64,000 nt of DNA, from positions 88,057 through 152,056 of the forward strand of contig CAZNLJ010000008.1 in assembly GCA_964573725.1 (NCBI GenBank). Reading direction: 5' to 3'. A program made the translations under genes and the position numbers. This stretch comes from UBA6168 sp964573725 (GTDB lineage: Bacteria > Bacteroidota > Bacteroidia > Chitinophagales > Saprospiraceae). This document shows positions 26,442 through 37,100 of this stretch, piece after piece. Each line of letters opens with the position of its first letter. Position 1 is the first letter of the stretch. The notes below the pieces were generated by a model. It saw only the letters and a program-made list of their open reading frames with translations. It made no database searches and was not told the origin of the DNA.

Positions 26442-27584
26442 ATGGTCATCACTTCCAAACTTCCGCACATCGGTACCAGCATCTTCACCGTCATGTCTGC
26501 ACTTGCGCAGGAACACGGCGCCATCAACCTTTCGCAGGGCTATCCGGATTTCGACTGCAGCGAACAGCTGAAAAAATTGGTCGCGGAACACATCGGCAAG
26601 GGACACAACCAATATGCGCCCATGCAGGGGGTGCCCGCCCTCCGGCAACGGCTGGCCGACAAGTTGGCTTCGCTGTACGGGGTAAGGCCCGACCCCGACC
26701 GGGAACTGACCATCACCGCCGGTGCCACCCAGGCCATTTTCAGTGCCATTGCCGCCTTTGTCCGGGCGGATGACGAGGTCATCCTCATCGAGCCCGCCTA
26801 TGACTGTTACCGGCCGGCGGTGGAAATCGCCGGCGGACTGCCGGTGGTCTACGAAATGACGGGGCCCGACTATCGGGTGGAGTGGCCCTTGCTGGAGCGC
26901 CTGATTTCCTGGAAGACCCGCATGATCATCGTCAATACGCCGCACAACCCCACCGGAAAGGTGTTCCGGGAGCAGGACTGGGGCGCCTTGCAACGGATCG
27001 CCGCCAGTCGCGACATCCTGGTGCTGAGCGACGAAGCTTATGAACACATGGTCTTCGACGGGCAACGGCACCTTTCCCTGCTGCAATTTCCCGCCTTGTC
27101 CGAACGTGGGGTGGCCGTCTTCTCCCTGGGAAAAACCCTGCACACGACCGGCTGGAAACTGGGATGCCTGGTCGCCCCGCCCGACCTGACCAGGGAATTC
27201 CGGAAAATCCACCAGTTCAATGTCTTCTCGGTCAATACCCCGATGCAATATGCCGTGGCGGATTATTTCTCGGACCCGTCGGTCTTTGGCGGACTGGCCG
27301 ACCTTTTCATGCGGAAGCGGAACAAGCTGCTCCAGGAGATGCAGGGATCCCGCTTCAAGCCCTTGAAAAGCGAGGGGTCCTATTTCCAGTTGTTCGATTA
27401 CAGTGCCATCAGCCGGGAACCCGATACGGAATTTGCCCGCCGGATGACCGTGGAGTTCGGGGTGGCCGCCATTCCGGTATCCGTCTTCTATTCGTCCAAA
27501 CGGGACGAACGCATCATCCGGCTCTGTTTCGCCAAGAAAGACGAAACCCTGGAACAAGCCGGGGCACTTTTAAGGAAAATCTAA
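26442..27584 (+). CDS. Methionine aminotransferase-like PLP enzyme (YbdL/KAT class)
   Basis: Protein of 380 residues, fold type I aminotransferase. The start ITSKLPHIGTSIFTVMSALA and INLSQGYPDFDC are typical of the methionine aminotransferase/kynurenine aminotransferase branch. The Schiff-base lysine is in SLGKTLHTTGWKLG; NTPHNPTGKVF, SDEAYEHMVF and the carboxylate-binding arginine in RIIRLCFAKK are present. In many bacteria this enzyme closes the methionine salvage pathway. ATG 26442 is preferred over ATG 26388, since relatives begin at the ITSKLP motif. Confidence 0.88.
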   Translation: MVITSKLPHIGTSIFTVMSALAQEHGAINLSQGYPDFDCSEQLKKLVAEHIGKGHNQYAPMQGVPALRQRLADKLASLYGVRPDPDRELTITAGATQAIFSAIAAFVRADDEVILIEPAYDCYRPAVEIAGGLPVVYEMTGPDYRVEWPLLERLISWKTRMIIVNTPHNPTGKVFREQDWGALQRIAASRDILVLSDEAYEHMVFDGQRHLSLLQFPALSERGVAVFSLGKTLHTTGWKLGCLVAPPDLTREFRKIHQFNVFSVNTPMQYAVADYFSDPSVFGGLADLFMRKRNKLLQEMQGSRFKPLKSEGSYFQLFDYSAISREPDTEFARRMTVEFGVAAIPVSVFYSSKRDERIIRLCFAKKDETLEQAGALLRKI

Positions 27585-27795
27585 TGCCGCGTTTCGGAAG
27601 ATGTCTTGGCAACCAATGGTAATGTTGTACATTTACCCTGTTTGTCAATAATATTTGGCTTTTCGGCGCAATCCGTTCCTGTTGTCCCGGGCCTCGTCCG
27701 GCTCCCGAGGCCGGGTCGGCCCCGGTCTCTTCGCAGGGTTCCAATCCGGTTCCCGACCGGTCATTCCCCCGGGTGTGCCGGAAAAAAATAAAGTT

Positions 27796-29472
27796 ATGAG
27801 TGAACAAGCAGCACGTCCCTGGCTCCGCCATTACTCAAAAGGGGTTCCGGCGAATATCGATGATTGCGCCTATCCGACCTTGGTGGCCCTCATCGACGAG
27901 ACCCTGAAGAAGTTCTCCTCCCGGCCTGCCTTTTCCTGTATGGGAAAGGAAATGTCTTTTGAAACGGTGGACAGGTTGTCCAGGGATTTCGCAGCCTACC
28001 TGCATTCCCGCGGGTTGGAACCGGGCGACCGGATTGCGCTGATGATGCCGAACCTGCTGCAGTACCCCATCGCCTTGTTCGGATGCCTGCGGGCAGGTCT
28101 GGTCATCGTCAATACCAATCCGCTGTATACGCCGCGGGAAATGCTGCACCAGTTCACGGACGCCGGTGCCAAGGCGGTCATCATCTGCGAGAATTTCGCT
28201 TCCAATCTCCAACAGATCTTGCCGGATACGCAGATAAAGACGGTGATTCTCACGAGCATCGGCGAGTTGCTGGGGTTTCCGAAGGGGAATGTCGTCAATT
28301 TCGTCGTCCGGAAGGTCAGGAAAATGGTGCCGGCCTACCACCTGTCCAATACGGTCACCTTCCGGGAGGCCCTGGCGGCCGGCCGCAGGTTTACGGTCAA
28401 GTCCTTCGCTTCCGATTCGGAGGATGTGGTGCTGCTGCAGTATACCGGCGGCACGACGGGGGTCTCCAAAGGGGCGATGCTCACCAACCGGAACCTGGTC
28501 GCCAACATGATGCAGATCCGGGCCATCGGGGCGACCGCCTTCCAGGAGGGGGCGGAGGTCGCCTTGTCCCCCCTCCCCTTGTATCATATTTTCGCCTTCT
28601 CCGTCAATTGCCTCGCCTTGTTCAGCCTGGGGGCACTCACCATCCTGGTGACCAATGCGCGGGACCTTCCCTCCGTCATCAAGGAGTTCCGGAAATACAA
28701 GGTGACGGTGATGACCGGCGTTAACACCCTGTTCAACGCCCTGCTCAACCATCCCGATTTCGCCGGAAGTGATTTCAGCGCCCTTAAGTTTGGCCTCGGC
28801 GGCGGTATGGCGGTGCAGAAGGCGGTGGCGGAACGCTGGCTGAAGGTCACGGGAAAACCCCTGGTGGAAGGTTTCGGCATGACCGAATGCGCGCCGGTCG
28901 CCAGCGTCAATCCCTTGGATGGTACCGGAAAACTGGGATCCATCGGTATGCCGGTCCCTTCCACGGACATGCGGGTCGTCAACGAGGATGGCATCCCCCT
29001 GCCGGTCGGGGAGGTGGGGGAAATCCAGGTCAAAGGACCCCAGGTCATGAAAGGCTACTACAACCGGCCGGAAGCGACGGCGGATACCATCCGCGACGGT
29101 TGGCTCTGCACGGGCGATATCGGGCTGATGCACGAGGACGGTTACTTCCAGATCGTCGACCGGAAAAAGGACATGATCCTGGTCTCCGGTTTCAATGTCT
29201 ACCCGAACGAAATCGAGGATTTCGTGGTGACCCATCCGAAGGTGCTGGAATGTGCGGCCATCGGTCTGCCGGATGAGAAATCGGGCGAGGTGGTCAAGCT
29301 GTTCGTCGTGAAAAAGGATCCGTCCCTGACGGACAAGGAGTTGCTGGATTTTTGCCGGACCGGACTGACGGCCTACAAGGTGCCCCGTAGCGTGGAGTTC
29401 CGTACGGAGTTGCCGAAGTCGAACGTCGGGAAGATCTTGCGGCGGCTCTTGCGGGAGCAACCGTCGGCCTGA
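27796..29472 (+). CDS. fadD: Long-chain fatty-acid-CoA ligase
   Basis: Protein of 558 residues, the length of E. coli FadD. AMP-binding motif YTGGTTGVSKGAMLTNRNLV, the FGMTECAP motif, DGWLCTGDIG and VSGFNVYPNEIEDFV are all diagnostic of acyl-CoA synthetases; the catalytic lysine lies in KSNVGKILRRLLRE at the end. The leader contains TATTTG at 27652-27657, a possible weak promoter. The start MSEQAARPWLRHY matches typical FadD starts. It activates fatty acids for beta-oxidation or lipid synthesis. Confidence 0.92.
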   Translation: MSEQAARPWLRHYSKGVPANIDDCAYPTLVALIDETLKKFSSRPAFSCMGKEMSFETVDRLSRDFAAYLHSRGLEPGDRIALMMPNLLQYPIALFGCLRAGLVIVNTNPLYTPREMLHQFTDAGAKAVIICENFASNLQQILPDTQIKTVILTSIGELLGFPKGNVVNFVVRKVRKMVPAYHLSNTVTFREALAAGRRFTVKSFASDSEDVVLLQYTGGTTGVSKGAMLTNRNLVANMMQIRAIGATAFQEGAEVALSPLPLYHIFAFSVNCLALFSLGALTILVTNARDLPSVIKEFRKYKVTVMTGVNTLFNALLNHPDFAGSDFSALKFGLGGGMAVQKAVAERWLKVTGKPLVEGFGMTECAPVASVNPLDGTGKLGSIGMPVPSTDMRVVNEDGIPLPVGEVGEIQVKGPQVMKGYYNRPEATADTIRDGWLCTGDIGLMHEDGYFQIVDRKKDMILVSGFNVYPNEIEDFVVTHPKVLECAAIGLPDEKSGEVVKLFVVKKDPSLTDKELLDFCRTGLTAYKVPRSVEFRTELPKSNVGKILRRLLREQPSA

Positions 29473-29508
29473 GGGAATGCTGTCCCGCCGCCGCTGCCCC
29501 TCCGTGCG

Positions 29509-30498
29509 TTACAGGAGCCTGATTTCTTCCGCGATGCCGGGGTTTTTCTTCAAGAATCGCCGGAACGCCAGGATGGATCGGAAATATTGCAGCCGGATCA
29601 ATGCCTGCGCCTTTTTACTTTCCGGAAGGACCCGAGATAAGATAAGATATTTCACGACCTGGGTCCGTGCCCGCCAGCTTAGGTCGCCGTACGGGGGCCA
29701 TCCCCACCGCAACCGGAAAAGCTGTAGCGCCATGTGAGCGTTCCGCAGGTAAGCCAGCAAAGCCTCCACCTCCACTTCTTCCCGCCCCATATGGTGTTCG
29801 AAGGAAATCGCATCGGTGGTCATGCTGTAGTAACCCGCTTTCATGGCGAGCAAATGAATATCCAGGTCGGTTCCCCGCAGCACGCCCCATTCCTTGCGAT
29901 GCCTGAGTTTTTCGGTCAGCCGCTCGTACAAGGGAAACACATCGGAATATTTCTCCCGTACCACTTTTCTGACGAACATGCCGACGGTCCCCCTGAGCAC
30001 CGGCGTATGTTCCATCATGGAATTCGTCTTGAAGGTGCCTGAAAAGCCTTGGTGGGTATAGCCCTTGGCGAAAAGGTCGAAGAGTTTGCGGGAGACCTCC
30101 GGCAGGTCGGAGGGGCCGAGGAATTTGATTTGGCCGGTCGGTACGGCGACATCCGGTTGTTCCTGCAGGATGGTCAAACCCTTGCGCAGGTAATCCCGGC
30201 AAAGGATGAGGTCGTCACCAAGCAACAGGGAGACCGGTGCACGGGAAGCTTGCATGCATTTTCGTTGGGTATAAGGGAATCCGGACATCGGTTCCTCGAC
30301 AAACCTCAGGCGGGGATGCCAGGCGAAAAGGTCGCCATGCTCCTGCTCGATTCGGGGGGGCTGGTTGTTGTCCACCAGGATCAACTCCCATCGGTGGGGT
30401 TCCAAATCCTTCGCCCGGAGGCTGCCGGCTAATTTCGCCAGGTTCTCACGGGTCGAATTTCTGCTTGGGATGCAAACGGATAGCAGCAGGTCTTCCAT
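29509..30498 (-). CDS. Family 2-like glycosyltransferase
   Basis: Protein of 329 residues beginning LLLSVCIPSRNSTRENLAKL, the usual start of a GT-A fold, with LILVDNNQ, then LLLGDDLILCRDYL, which probably supplies the sugar-nucleotide aspartates. The C-terminal third is basic with a helical region (FRLRWGWPPYGDLSWRART). It is soluble or peripheral. It lacks polysaccharide gene neighbours, so acceptor and donor are unknown. ATG 30498 is chosen; the frame upstream has no protein-like sequence. Nothing further is seen in 30499-30847. Confidence 0.75.
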   Translation of the reverse strand: MEDLLLSVCIPSRNSTRENLAKLAGSLRAKDLEPHRWELILVDNNQPPRIEQEHGDLFAWHPRLRFVEEPMSGFPYTQRKCMQASRAPVSLLLGDDLILCRDYLRKGLTILQEQPDVAVPTGQIKFLGPSDLPEVSRKLFDLFAKGYTHQGFSGTFKTNSMMEHTPVLRGTVGMFVRKVVREKYSDVFPLYERLTEKLRHRKEWGVLRGTDLDIHLLAMKAGYYSMTTDAISFEHHMGREEVEVEALLAYLRNAHMALQLFRLRWGWPPYGDLSWRARTQVVKYLILSRVLPESKKAQALIRLQYFRSILAFRRFLKKNPGIAEEIRLL

Positions 30499-30847
30499 AT
30501 ATAGCCTGATGAATAGGTCGGCGAAGGCCGGGTCCCGTAACCATGGGCGCTTGGGGGAAGGGTTCCTGTTCGACCGGGATGTGCTTCCCATGCCGTCCCC
30601 TCGCGTGCCTTTTTCGGGATGCCGGGAATCCGCCCGCTGTGCCGGCGAAACGGCAGGAGGCAAGATCCATACCGGACGGCCCGGACAAGCGGGGATGCAG
30701 CCAGTGGACAAGCGAATCGGGGCGGCACCAAGGATGCGGCTACGCAGGAATGTTTCAGAAAATCGATACGGAAAAAGAAACCGGGAGAGTACGGTGACGA
30801 ATCCGGGGGAGCCCCATTTTCGTCACCGATGTCATGAGTCTTGTTAG

Positions 30848-30918
30848 TTGGCCCATAAGGATTCGAACCTTAACAGACAGAACCAAAATCTGTAGTGCTA
30901 CCGTTACACCATGGGCCA
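30848..30918 (-). tRNA. tRNA-Gln (anticodon TTG)
   Basis: A 71-base cloverleaf: acceptor TGGCCCA/TGGGCCA with discriminator A, D-arm GTG/CAC, anticodon stem ACAGA/TCTGT around loop TTTTGGT (anticodon TTG), T-arm TAAGG-TTCGAAT-CCTTA. No CCA is encoded. Confidence 0.95.
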
Positions 30919-30941
30919 CCGATGCTTTATGAAAAGCGAGG

Positions 30942-30949
30942 CAAAGGTA
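30942..30949 (-). promoter_or_regulatory. Promoter box of tRNA-Gln
   Basis: TACCTTTG reads on the minus strand 24 bases before the tRNA 5' end, in an AT-rich stretch that continues to ~30995. Confidence 0.55.
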
Positions 30950-31039
30950 ACAGGATTTTGTTTTTTTGTAAAATAAACCGGTAAATTTTTTAGCCTTATC
31001 CGGCCATCCGGCAGCCTGGTAGTACCGGGGTTGCCCGGT

Positions 31040-31390
31040 TCATTCCCATTCGCGCAGGGCTTCCACCACGGCGGGGATGAGTCCGGCCATGGTTTCGATC
31101 AGGGGACCGGCGGCTGTTTCACCGGCCTTTCCCCGTCGGGCGGTCGATTCAAGGGCTTTGTTGGTGGCCTCCAGGGTCTGGTGGCCGGTAAAGGGCAGCG
31201 TGGCCTTGAGTTGATGGCAAGTCCGTTGCAGGTCATCCCAATCGGCCCGGGCATAGGCGGCCCGGATGGCGGCCAAAGCTTCCGGCAATTCCGCCCGCAG
31301 CATGCCTATCATGGTCTTCAGCATATCCGGGTCGCCGTCGGTCATCAGGCGAAGGTAGTCGAGGTTCAGGATGGCGGAAGTCGTTTTCAT
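31040..31390 (-). CDS. Histidine phosphotransfer (Hpt) protein
   Basis: Protein of 116 residues, all one Hpt helical bundle. The phosphorylated histidine is His59 in TCHQLKATLPFTG, which matches the HxLKGxxxxxG Hpt motif. The start codon overlaps the stop of the hybrid kinase by four bases (ATGA), so the two proteins are made together and should form a relay. No response regulator with a DNA-binding domain is adjacent. Confidence 0.88.
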   Translation of the reverse strand: MKTTSAILNLDYLRLMTDGDPDMLKTMIGMLRAELPEALAAIRAAYARADWDDLQRTCHQLKATLPFTGHQTLEATNKALESTARRGKAGETAAGPLIETMAGLIPAVVEALREWE

Positions 31391-33315
31391 GGAAGTCGTT
31401 TGATGTATTTGGAAATCTTGAGATACAGGTCGTCCGGTTCGAAGGGTTTCAGCACGAAATCGTCCAGTTGGTAGCTGCGGAACTTTTCGTCCTTGGCGAT
31501 ATGGGCATGGGCCGTCATGGCGATGATGGGGATGCGGGATTTTTCGGGTTCCATGTTCGTACGGATGTACCGGGTGGTCTCGTATCCGTCCATGACGGGC
31601 ATTTGGATGTCCATGAGGATGAGGTCGAAGGCTTCCCGCCGGAACAGGTCGATGGCTTCCGCGCCGTTTTCGACGATGGAAAGGGAGAGGTTTTCCCATT
31701 TACGGCGAAGGATTTTCGAGGCGACGAGCTGGTTCAGGGGGTGGTCTTCCACCAACAGGAGCCGGAAATGGGCATCCGGCGGGAGGTATTCGTCGGAGGG
31801 CGGTGGCTGGAGCGCGGCCAATGCGGACGCCTGGGCTTTTTCGAACGGCAGCTCGAAGAGGAATTCCGAACCTTCGCCGGGTCGGCTCTTTGCCCAGATT
31901 CGGCCGCCCTGCAGGTCGATGAGTTGTTTGCTGATGGATAAGCCCAATCCGGTCCCTTCGTAGATACGATGCTTGTGTTGGATGCGGGTGAAGGTATCGA
32001 AGATAGCCTCCAATTGGTCCTGTTGGATACCGATGCCGGTATCGAGGATGGAAAAGCGAAGCCGGACGCGGTCGTCCGATGCTGGCAGGGGATCTACGGA
32101 AATACGGACGTGTCCGTGGTCGGTGAACTTGATGGCGTTGCCGACGAGGTTGTAGAGGACTTGGTTGAGGCGGAGCTTGTCACCGAGCAGGAGGTCGGGC
32201 AGGGTCGGGGCGCAGTACAGTTCCAGGAAAAGGTCTTTTTCCTGTGCCTTGTACTGCATCACGTTGATCAGTTCCTGCAGCAAGGGGTTCAGGGCAAAGG
32301 GCGTGCGCTCGAAGACGACCTTACCATGTTGGATGGCGCTGATTTCAAGGATGTCGTTCACCACACCCAGGAGGATGGAGGAGGAGCTGCGGATGGATTC
32401 CACCATCCGCAGCTGTTCATCGGGAAGGCCCATCTGGAGGAGGAGGTGGCTCATGCCGAGGATGGCGTTCATCGGGGTGCGCATTTCGTGGCTGATACCG
32501 GCGAGGAACTGTTCCTTCATACGGGCACTCCGGCGGGCCAGTTCGCTGGCTTTCCGGATTTCCTCGGCCTTCCGCCTTTCCGTGACATCCTGCACGATAC
32601 CATGCAGGACCCGATGTCCGTCCTCTGTAAAGGTGACCAGGCATTGGAGGGTCACGAACCGTTCCGCACCGTCCGGGGTCAGGAAGCGCGCATCCTGCCG
32701 GGCGGAGCCTTCCAGCAGGGCTGTTTGGTGGAGGTCCGCCAACAAGGCCAGGGGGGAGGACGCAAGATCGGGCGACGCTATGGGCAACCGCTGCCGCAAA
32801 GGCAGGCCGAAGATGCGGTACAGTTCGTCGCTGGCCCGGAAGGCACCCGATTCCTGAAAATATTCCCAGTTGCCGATATTGGCCAGCTGCTGGGTTTCCT
32901 CCAGGCGTTGCAGGATTTTTTTTCTCTCGATGGAAAAGCGGAGGGATTTGGCGAGTTGGTCGGAATCGAAGCCGCTCTTGACCAGAAAATCCTGTGCTCC
33001 GGCTTTCACGGCCTTGATGCCCAGTTCCTTATCGGCAACGCCGGTCAGGACGATGATGTTGTTCTTGGGAAAGCCGGCGACGAGCCGTTCCAGGGTTTCG
33101 AAGCCCCGGCTGTCGGGCAAGGTGAGGTCCAACAGGATGGCGGCGTACTCAACCTCCTGTTCCAGCAGGGTGATACCTTCCCGCAGGGTAGTGGCATGGA
33201 CCACCTCGCAATGACGAAGGTCCGATGCGGACAGGTATATCTCCACCAGCCGGGCGTCTCCGGGGTTGTCTTCTATGAGCAGGATCTTGTTGGCGGCGGC
33301 GACGGCAATGGCCAT
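31387..33315 (-). CDS. Hybrid sensor histidine kinase: REC - PAS - kinase - REC
   Basis: Protein of 642 residues without membrane segments, so it is cytoplasmic. Order: receiver domain 1-130 (phospho-acceptor Asp63 in LLDLTLP), a PAS-like domain ~140-250, HisKA with GISHEMRTPMNA (His276), HATPase with NLVGNAIKFT, DTGIGI and GTGLGLSI (to ~490), and a second receiver ~517-640 (Asp569 in LILMDIQMP). It therefore takes its input from another phospho-donor through the first receiver as well as from the PAS domain, and passes phosphate on to the coupled Hpt protein. The final output is not encoded here. Between its start and the next gene (33316-33642) nothing is seen. Confidence 0.9.
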   Translation of the reverse strand: MAIAVAAANKILLIEDNPGDARLVEIYLSASDLRHCEVVHATTLREGITLLEQEVEYAAILLDLTLPDSRGFETLERLVAGFPKNNIIVLTGVADKELGIKAVKAGAQDFLVKSGFDSDQLAKSLRFSIERKKILQRLEETQQLANIGNWEYFQESGAFRASDELYRIFGLPLRQRLPIASPDLASSPLALLADLHQTALLEGSARQDARFLTPDGAERFVTLQCLVTFTEDGHRVLHGIVQDVTERRKAEEIRKASELARRSARMKEQFLAGISHEMRTPMNAILGMSHLLLQMGLPDEQLRMVESIRSSSSILLGVVNDILEISAIQHGKVVFERTPFALNPLLQELINVMQYKAQEKDLFLELYCAPTLPDLLLGDKLRLNQVLYNLVGNAIKFTDHGHVRISVDPLPASDDRVRLRFSILDTGIGIQQDQLEAIFDTFTRIQHKHRIYEGTGLGLSISKQLIDLQGGRIWAKSRPGEGSEFLFELPFEKAQASALAALQPPPSDEYLPPDAHFRLLLVEDHPLNQLVASKILRRKWENLSLSIVENGAEAIDLFRREAFDLILMDIQMPVMDGYETTRYIRTNMEPEKSRIPIIAMTAHAHIAKDEKFRSYQLDDFVLKPFEPDDLYLKISKYIKRLP

Positions 33316-33642
33316 GGGTTCGGGTGCTTTTTTGTTGAATCAGGGTTGGTTGGCCGTCGGGAAAGTCATCCGGAACGGGGTGATTCCTTTCGGGTGCGGG
33401 GTAATCTGGGACCGGGGCGGTGTCCAAACCGGCCGGTACGGCGAAACGGGACTGTTTTCCTACCTGTCAAGAGATTACCGGCCTCGGGTCGGCACGACAT
33501 GGCAGCCCCCGGCAGGGCTGGTCCGGGACCCGGACCGAAGCGGACGGTCACCGGGATTCGGGGGCTTGGCCGGTGCGGATCGACGAAAGGGAGGATGAGA
33601 GGCTGGTGTGGTCCGGTAGCGGGCGGAGGGCCGACCGGTGGC

Positions 33643-33987
33643 CTATCGGGGCAAAAAAACGAAATTCGCGCCGAGGTCGCTCAGGACGAACAAGCACAGT
33701 TTGTCAGGGTGGTTGCTGTACAGCAGCTTGAAATCATCCACCTTTTCCGGGGCGATGAGTTGTTTGGCGACGAATTCCTCCAGGGTGGAGGCGTTGACGG
33801 ACCAGTTGCTGTGCACCTTCTCCTTATCCACTATATTTATGCCAATATCGATAAGGTTCTTGTGAATGACGAAAATAGGGTAGTTGGAGACATCCTGGGT
33901 GGTGATGGTTTCTGCGGCATCGGTCATCAAGCCGCGGAAAGCGGATAGCTCCTGTTCCAATATCTTGAAATGGGGGGATTTTTCCAT
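33643..33987 (-). CDS. Conserved small Bacteroidota protein of unknown function
   Basis: Protein of 114 residues, soluble. The stretch NYPIFVIHKNLIDIGINIVD, then WSVNASTLEEFV and CLFVLSDLGANFVFLPR at the end, is one I recall as strongly conserved across Bacteroidota, always without a known function. ATG 33987 (MEKSPHFKILEQEL) gives the typical length. A minus-strand promoter box lies ~120 bases upstream. It is not coupled to the kinase gene. Confidence 0.7.
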   Translation of the reverse strand: MEKSPHFKILEQELSAFRGLMTDAAETITTQDVSNYPIFVIHKNLIDIGINIVDKEKVHSNWSVNASTLEEFVAKQLIAPEKVDDFKLLYSNHPDKLCLFVLSDLGANFVFLPR

Positions 33988-34108
33988 AGCGAAGGTGGTG
34001 GCAAGGTCCGCCGGACGCACATCGGCCCGGGCTTGCCGGTACATGGCGTGGCGACATGGTTCCGGAAGGCCCTCCCGTTTGTCGGGGAGGTTCTTCCGGA
34101 ACGCGGCA

Positions 34109-34116
34109 CAAAGATA
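34109..34116 (-). promoter_or_regulatory. Candidate -7 box of the 114-residue protein gene
   Basis: TATCTTTG on the minus strand between the stop of the VPS10-like gene and the start of the small conserved gene; it would free the latter from read-through. Confidence 0.4.
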
Positions 34117-34142
34117 GGCAAGCGGAGCGGAACGCGGGCGGA

Positions 34143-37100
34143 TCACCAGATGGCGCCGATGCCGATATCCCAAAGTGCGCGGTTGAGGCGCGGGATATCC
34201 GACGACAGGATTTGCCTGGCCTGGCTTTCGAAGGAAAGGGCGACAGGCTGCAAAGCCTCGAACTGTTGCCGGGAACCCTGGTTGACACGGGGTATGTCGC
34301 TTTCGGTTTGGTTGAGGAGGAACAGGTACTCCGCGGTGAATTTGTTGGGGAAATTTTCCACGTCGTCGTATGCTTTGGATTTCCGCTGGACCATGGCTTG
34401 GTCCCATTCCCGCATCCGGTCGAGTAGCCGGACGGCATCCTTCCGGAGGGCTGCGGCGGAATCCGGTAAAAGGGGAAGCAAGTCTTCCAGCCGTTTGCGC
34501 CGCTCGTCCATGGTTTGGACCGACAGGTGCAGGCGGGTAAGCGTATGTTCGAGGGTATCCATGAAGGAATCGTAGGCCTGGTAGCTCGCGTCGTCGACCT
34601 CGTACTGCGGATTGGGAAGAACAAGCACGGTGGTGGTGCGGGACATCGAATCGGTCCGGAGTGTGGCGGTATAGGTTCCCGGGGATACCTTGTGGCCGCG
34701 GTAGCTCCCTTCGATGTAGACATGGGGTACGCCGGGCAGGGTGGTGTGACGGAGGTCCCAGACGAATCGGTTCAGGCCGGGTCTTTTGGAGAGGGTCGGC
34801 GGGGCGGGCGGGCCACCGTCGTAGGCGAGGAAAGCGGTATCCGGAATCGACGAGAAAACCCGGACGACCTTGTTGCGGGCATCGGTAATGGTCAAGGTCA
34901 GGGGCTGCTTGTCCGCGAGTTGTTCCGGCAGGTGATAATACAGCACGGCGCCGGTCGGCGGATTGACACCGCGGGTGGGGTGGGCGCCGGAGAATTGTTC
35001 CGTGTTGCCGTCCAGTTCACTACGGCCGGTAAGCAACCGGGTTTCCTGCGGTCGGAACAGGGTGAACCCCTTGGAATCCGGGTGGTACTGCCGCAGCAGC
35101 GGGAGGTCGTCCAGGATCCAGCAGGAGCGGCCGGAAGTGGCGGCGATGAGGTCGTCCTGATGGATACGAAGGTCGGTGATGGGCGTCACCGGGAGGTTGA
35201 GTTGGAAAGGGTACCAGCGCGTGCCACCGTCCCAGGAGATCAGGATACCGGTTTCGGTGCCGGCGAAGAGTAGGTCTTTCCGTTCGTGATCCTCCCGGAC
35301 GACGCGGGTGAAGGCGCCGGCGGGGATGCCCTGGTTGATGGCGGTCCAGGTGTTTCCGTAATCGGTGGATTTGTAGAGCCCCGGGGTGTGGTCGTTGAAT
35401 TTGTAGCGGGTGGTCGCGATATAGACGGTGGCGGGGTCATGGGGGGATACTTCGATGGCATTGATGAGGCATTCCGGCAGGCCGGGCGGGGTGACGTTTC
35501 GCCAGGTCCGCCCGCCGTCGCGGGTCAGGTGGACCAGGCCGTCGTCGCTGCCTGTCCAGATCAGACCCTTTTCATGCGGGGATTCCGACACATAACTCAG
35601 GGTGCCGTAGTTTTCGGCGCCGACGGCCTCATTGGTGTAGGGGCCGCCGCCTTTCCCTTGTTTTTCCTTTTCATTACGGGTGAGGTCGGGGGAGATTTCC
35701 TCCCAGGTCAGGCCCTTGTCGCGGGTCCGGAGCAGGTATTGGGCGCCATGGTAGTACGTGTCCGGTTCATGTCGGGACCAGACGATGGGGGCGTTCCAAT
35801 TATACCGGTATCTCATATCCCGGGCATCGCGGGACAGGTACTGGATGGGGGCGGCCATGATATTGGTGCCGGCCCGGGATTCCATGTCGAAGATTTCGAT
35901 GGTGCCGAGGTAGCTGCCGCCCATGACGAGACGCGGGTTGTCGGGATCGAAGGCGAGGAAGGCGCTTTCGCCGCCGGCGCTGGCCGTCCAGCTGCGCGGG
36001 GTGATCCCGCTGCTGCCGAATTCCTGGCTGGCGATGGCGAGGGAGGTGTTGTCCTGTTGGCCGGCGTAGATCCGGTAGGGGAAGCCGTTGTCCACGTTCA
36101 GCCGGTAGAGTTGCGCGGTGGGCATATTGTCCTGGCCGGACCAGGTTTGCCCGCCGTTCAAGGTGATACCGACCCCTCCGTCATCGGCGATGGCCATGTT
36201 CCGGGGGTTATGGGGATGGATCCAGAGGTCGTGGTAATCCCCGTGGGGCCCTTCGACCACTTCCCAGGATCGGCCGCCGTCGGCGGACCGGAGGGCGGCT
36301 GCGCTGAGTACGTAGACCGTGGATTCGTCGGTCGGGTCGACGAAGACTTCCGTGTAATACCAGGCACGTTGGACGAGGCGGTGGTCGGCGGATACGCGGG
36401 TCCAGTGGCCGCCGGCGTCTGTGGAGACGAACAGTCCGCCCAGTTCGCGGTCGGAATCGCTTTCCACCAGGGCATAGACCCTGTCCGGCCGGGAGGGACA
36501 AACGGCGACGGCCATCTTGCCGAGTTCGGCGGGGAGGCCTTGGCGGATGGGAGTCCAGGAATCCCCGCCATCGGTGGATTTGTAGAGTCCGCTGCCGGGC
36601 CCGCCACTGATGACCTTCCAGGGGCGCCGGCCATGCTCCCACAGGGCGGCATAGAGCACATCCGGATCGTGGGGGTCCATGGAAAGTTCGACCCCGCCGG
36701 TTTGTTGGTCGACATAGAGTACTTTTTTCCAAGTCTCCCCGCCGTCGGTACTGCGGAAGATCCCCCTGTCCTCGGAAGGTCCGTAGAGGGGGCCTTGCGC
36801 AGCCACGAACACCCGGTCGGGGTTGTTCGGGTCGATGCGGATCCGGGCGATGTGTTGCGTGTTTTTCAAACCGATAGGTCGCCAGGTCATCCCGCCGTCG
36901 CGGGAGCGGTACATGCCGTCGCCGTGGTGGGTCATCACACCGCGGACGGGGTGTTCCCCCATGCCGACATAAACGGTGTTCGGGTGGCTTGGGGCGACGG
37001 CGATGGCACCGACCGATCCGGTGCCGACGAATCCGTCCGTGATATTGGACCAGGTGACGCCCATGTCCTCGGTTTTCCAGACGCCGCCGCCGGTGGTCCC

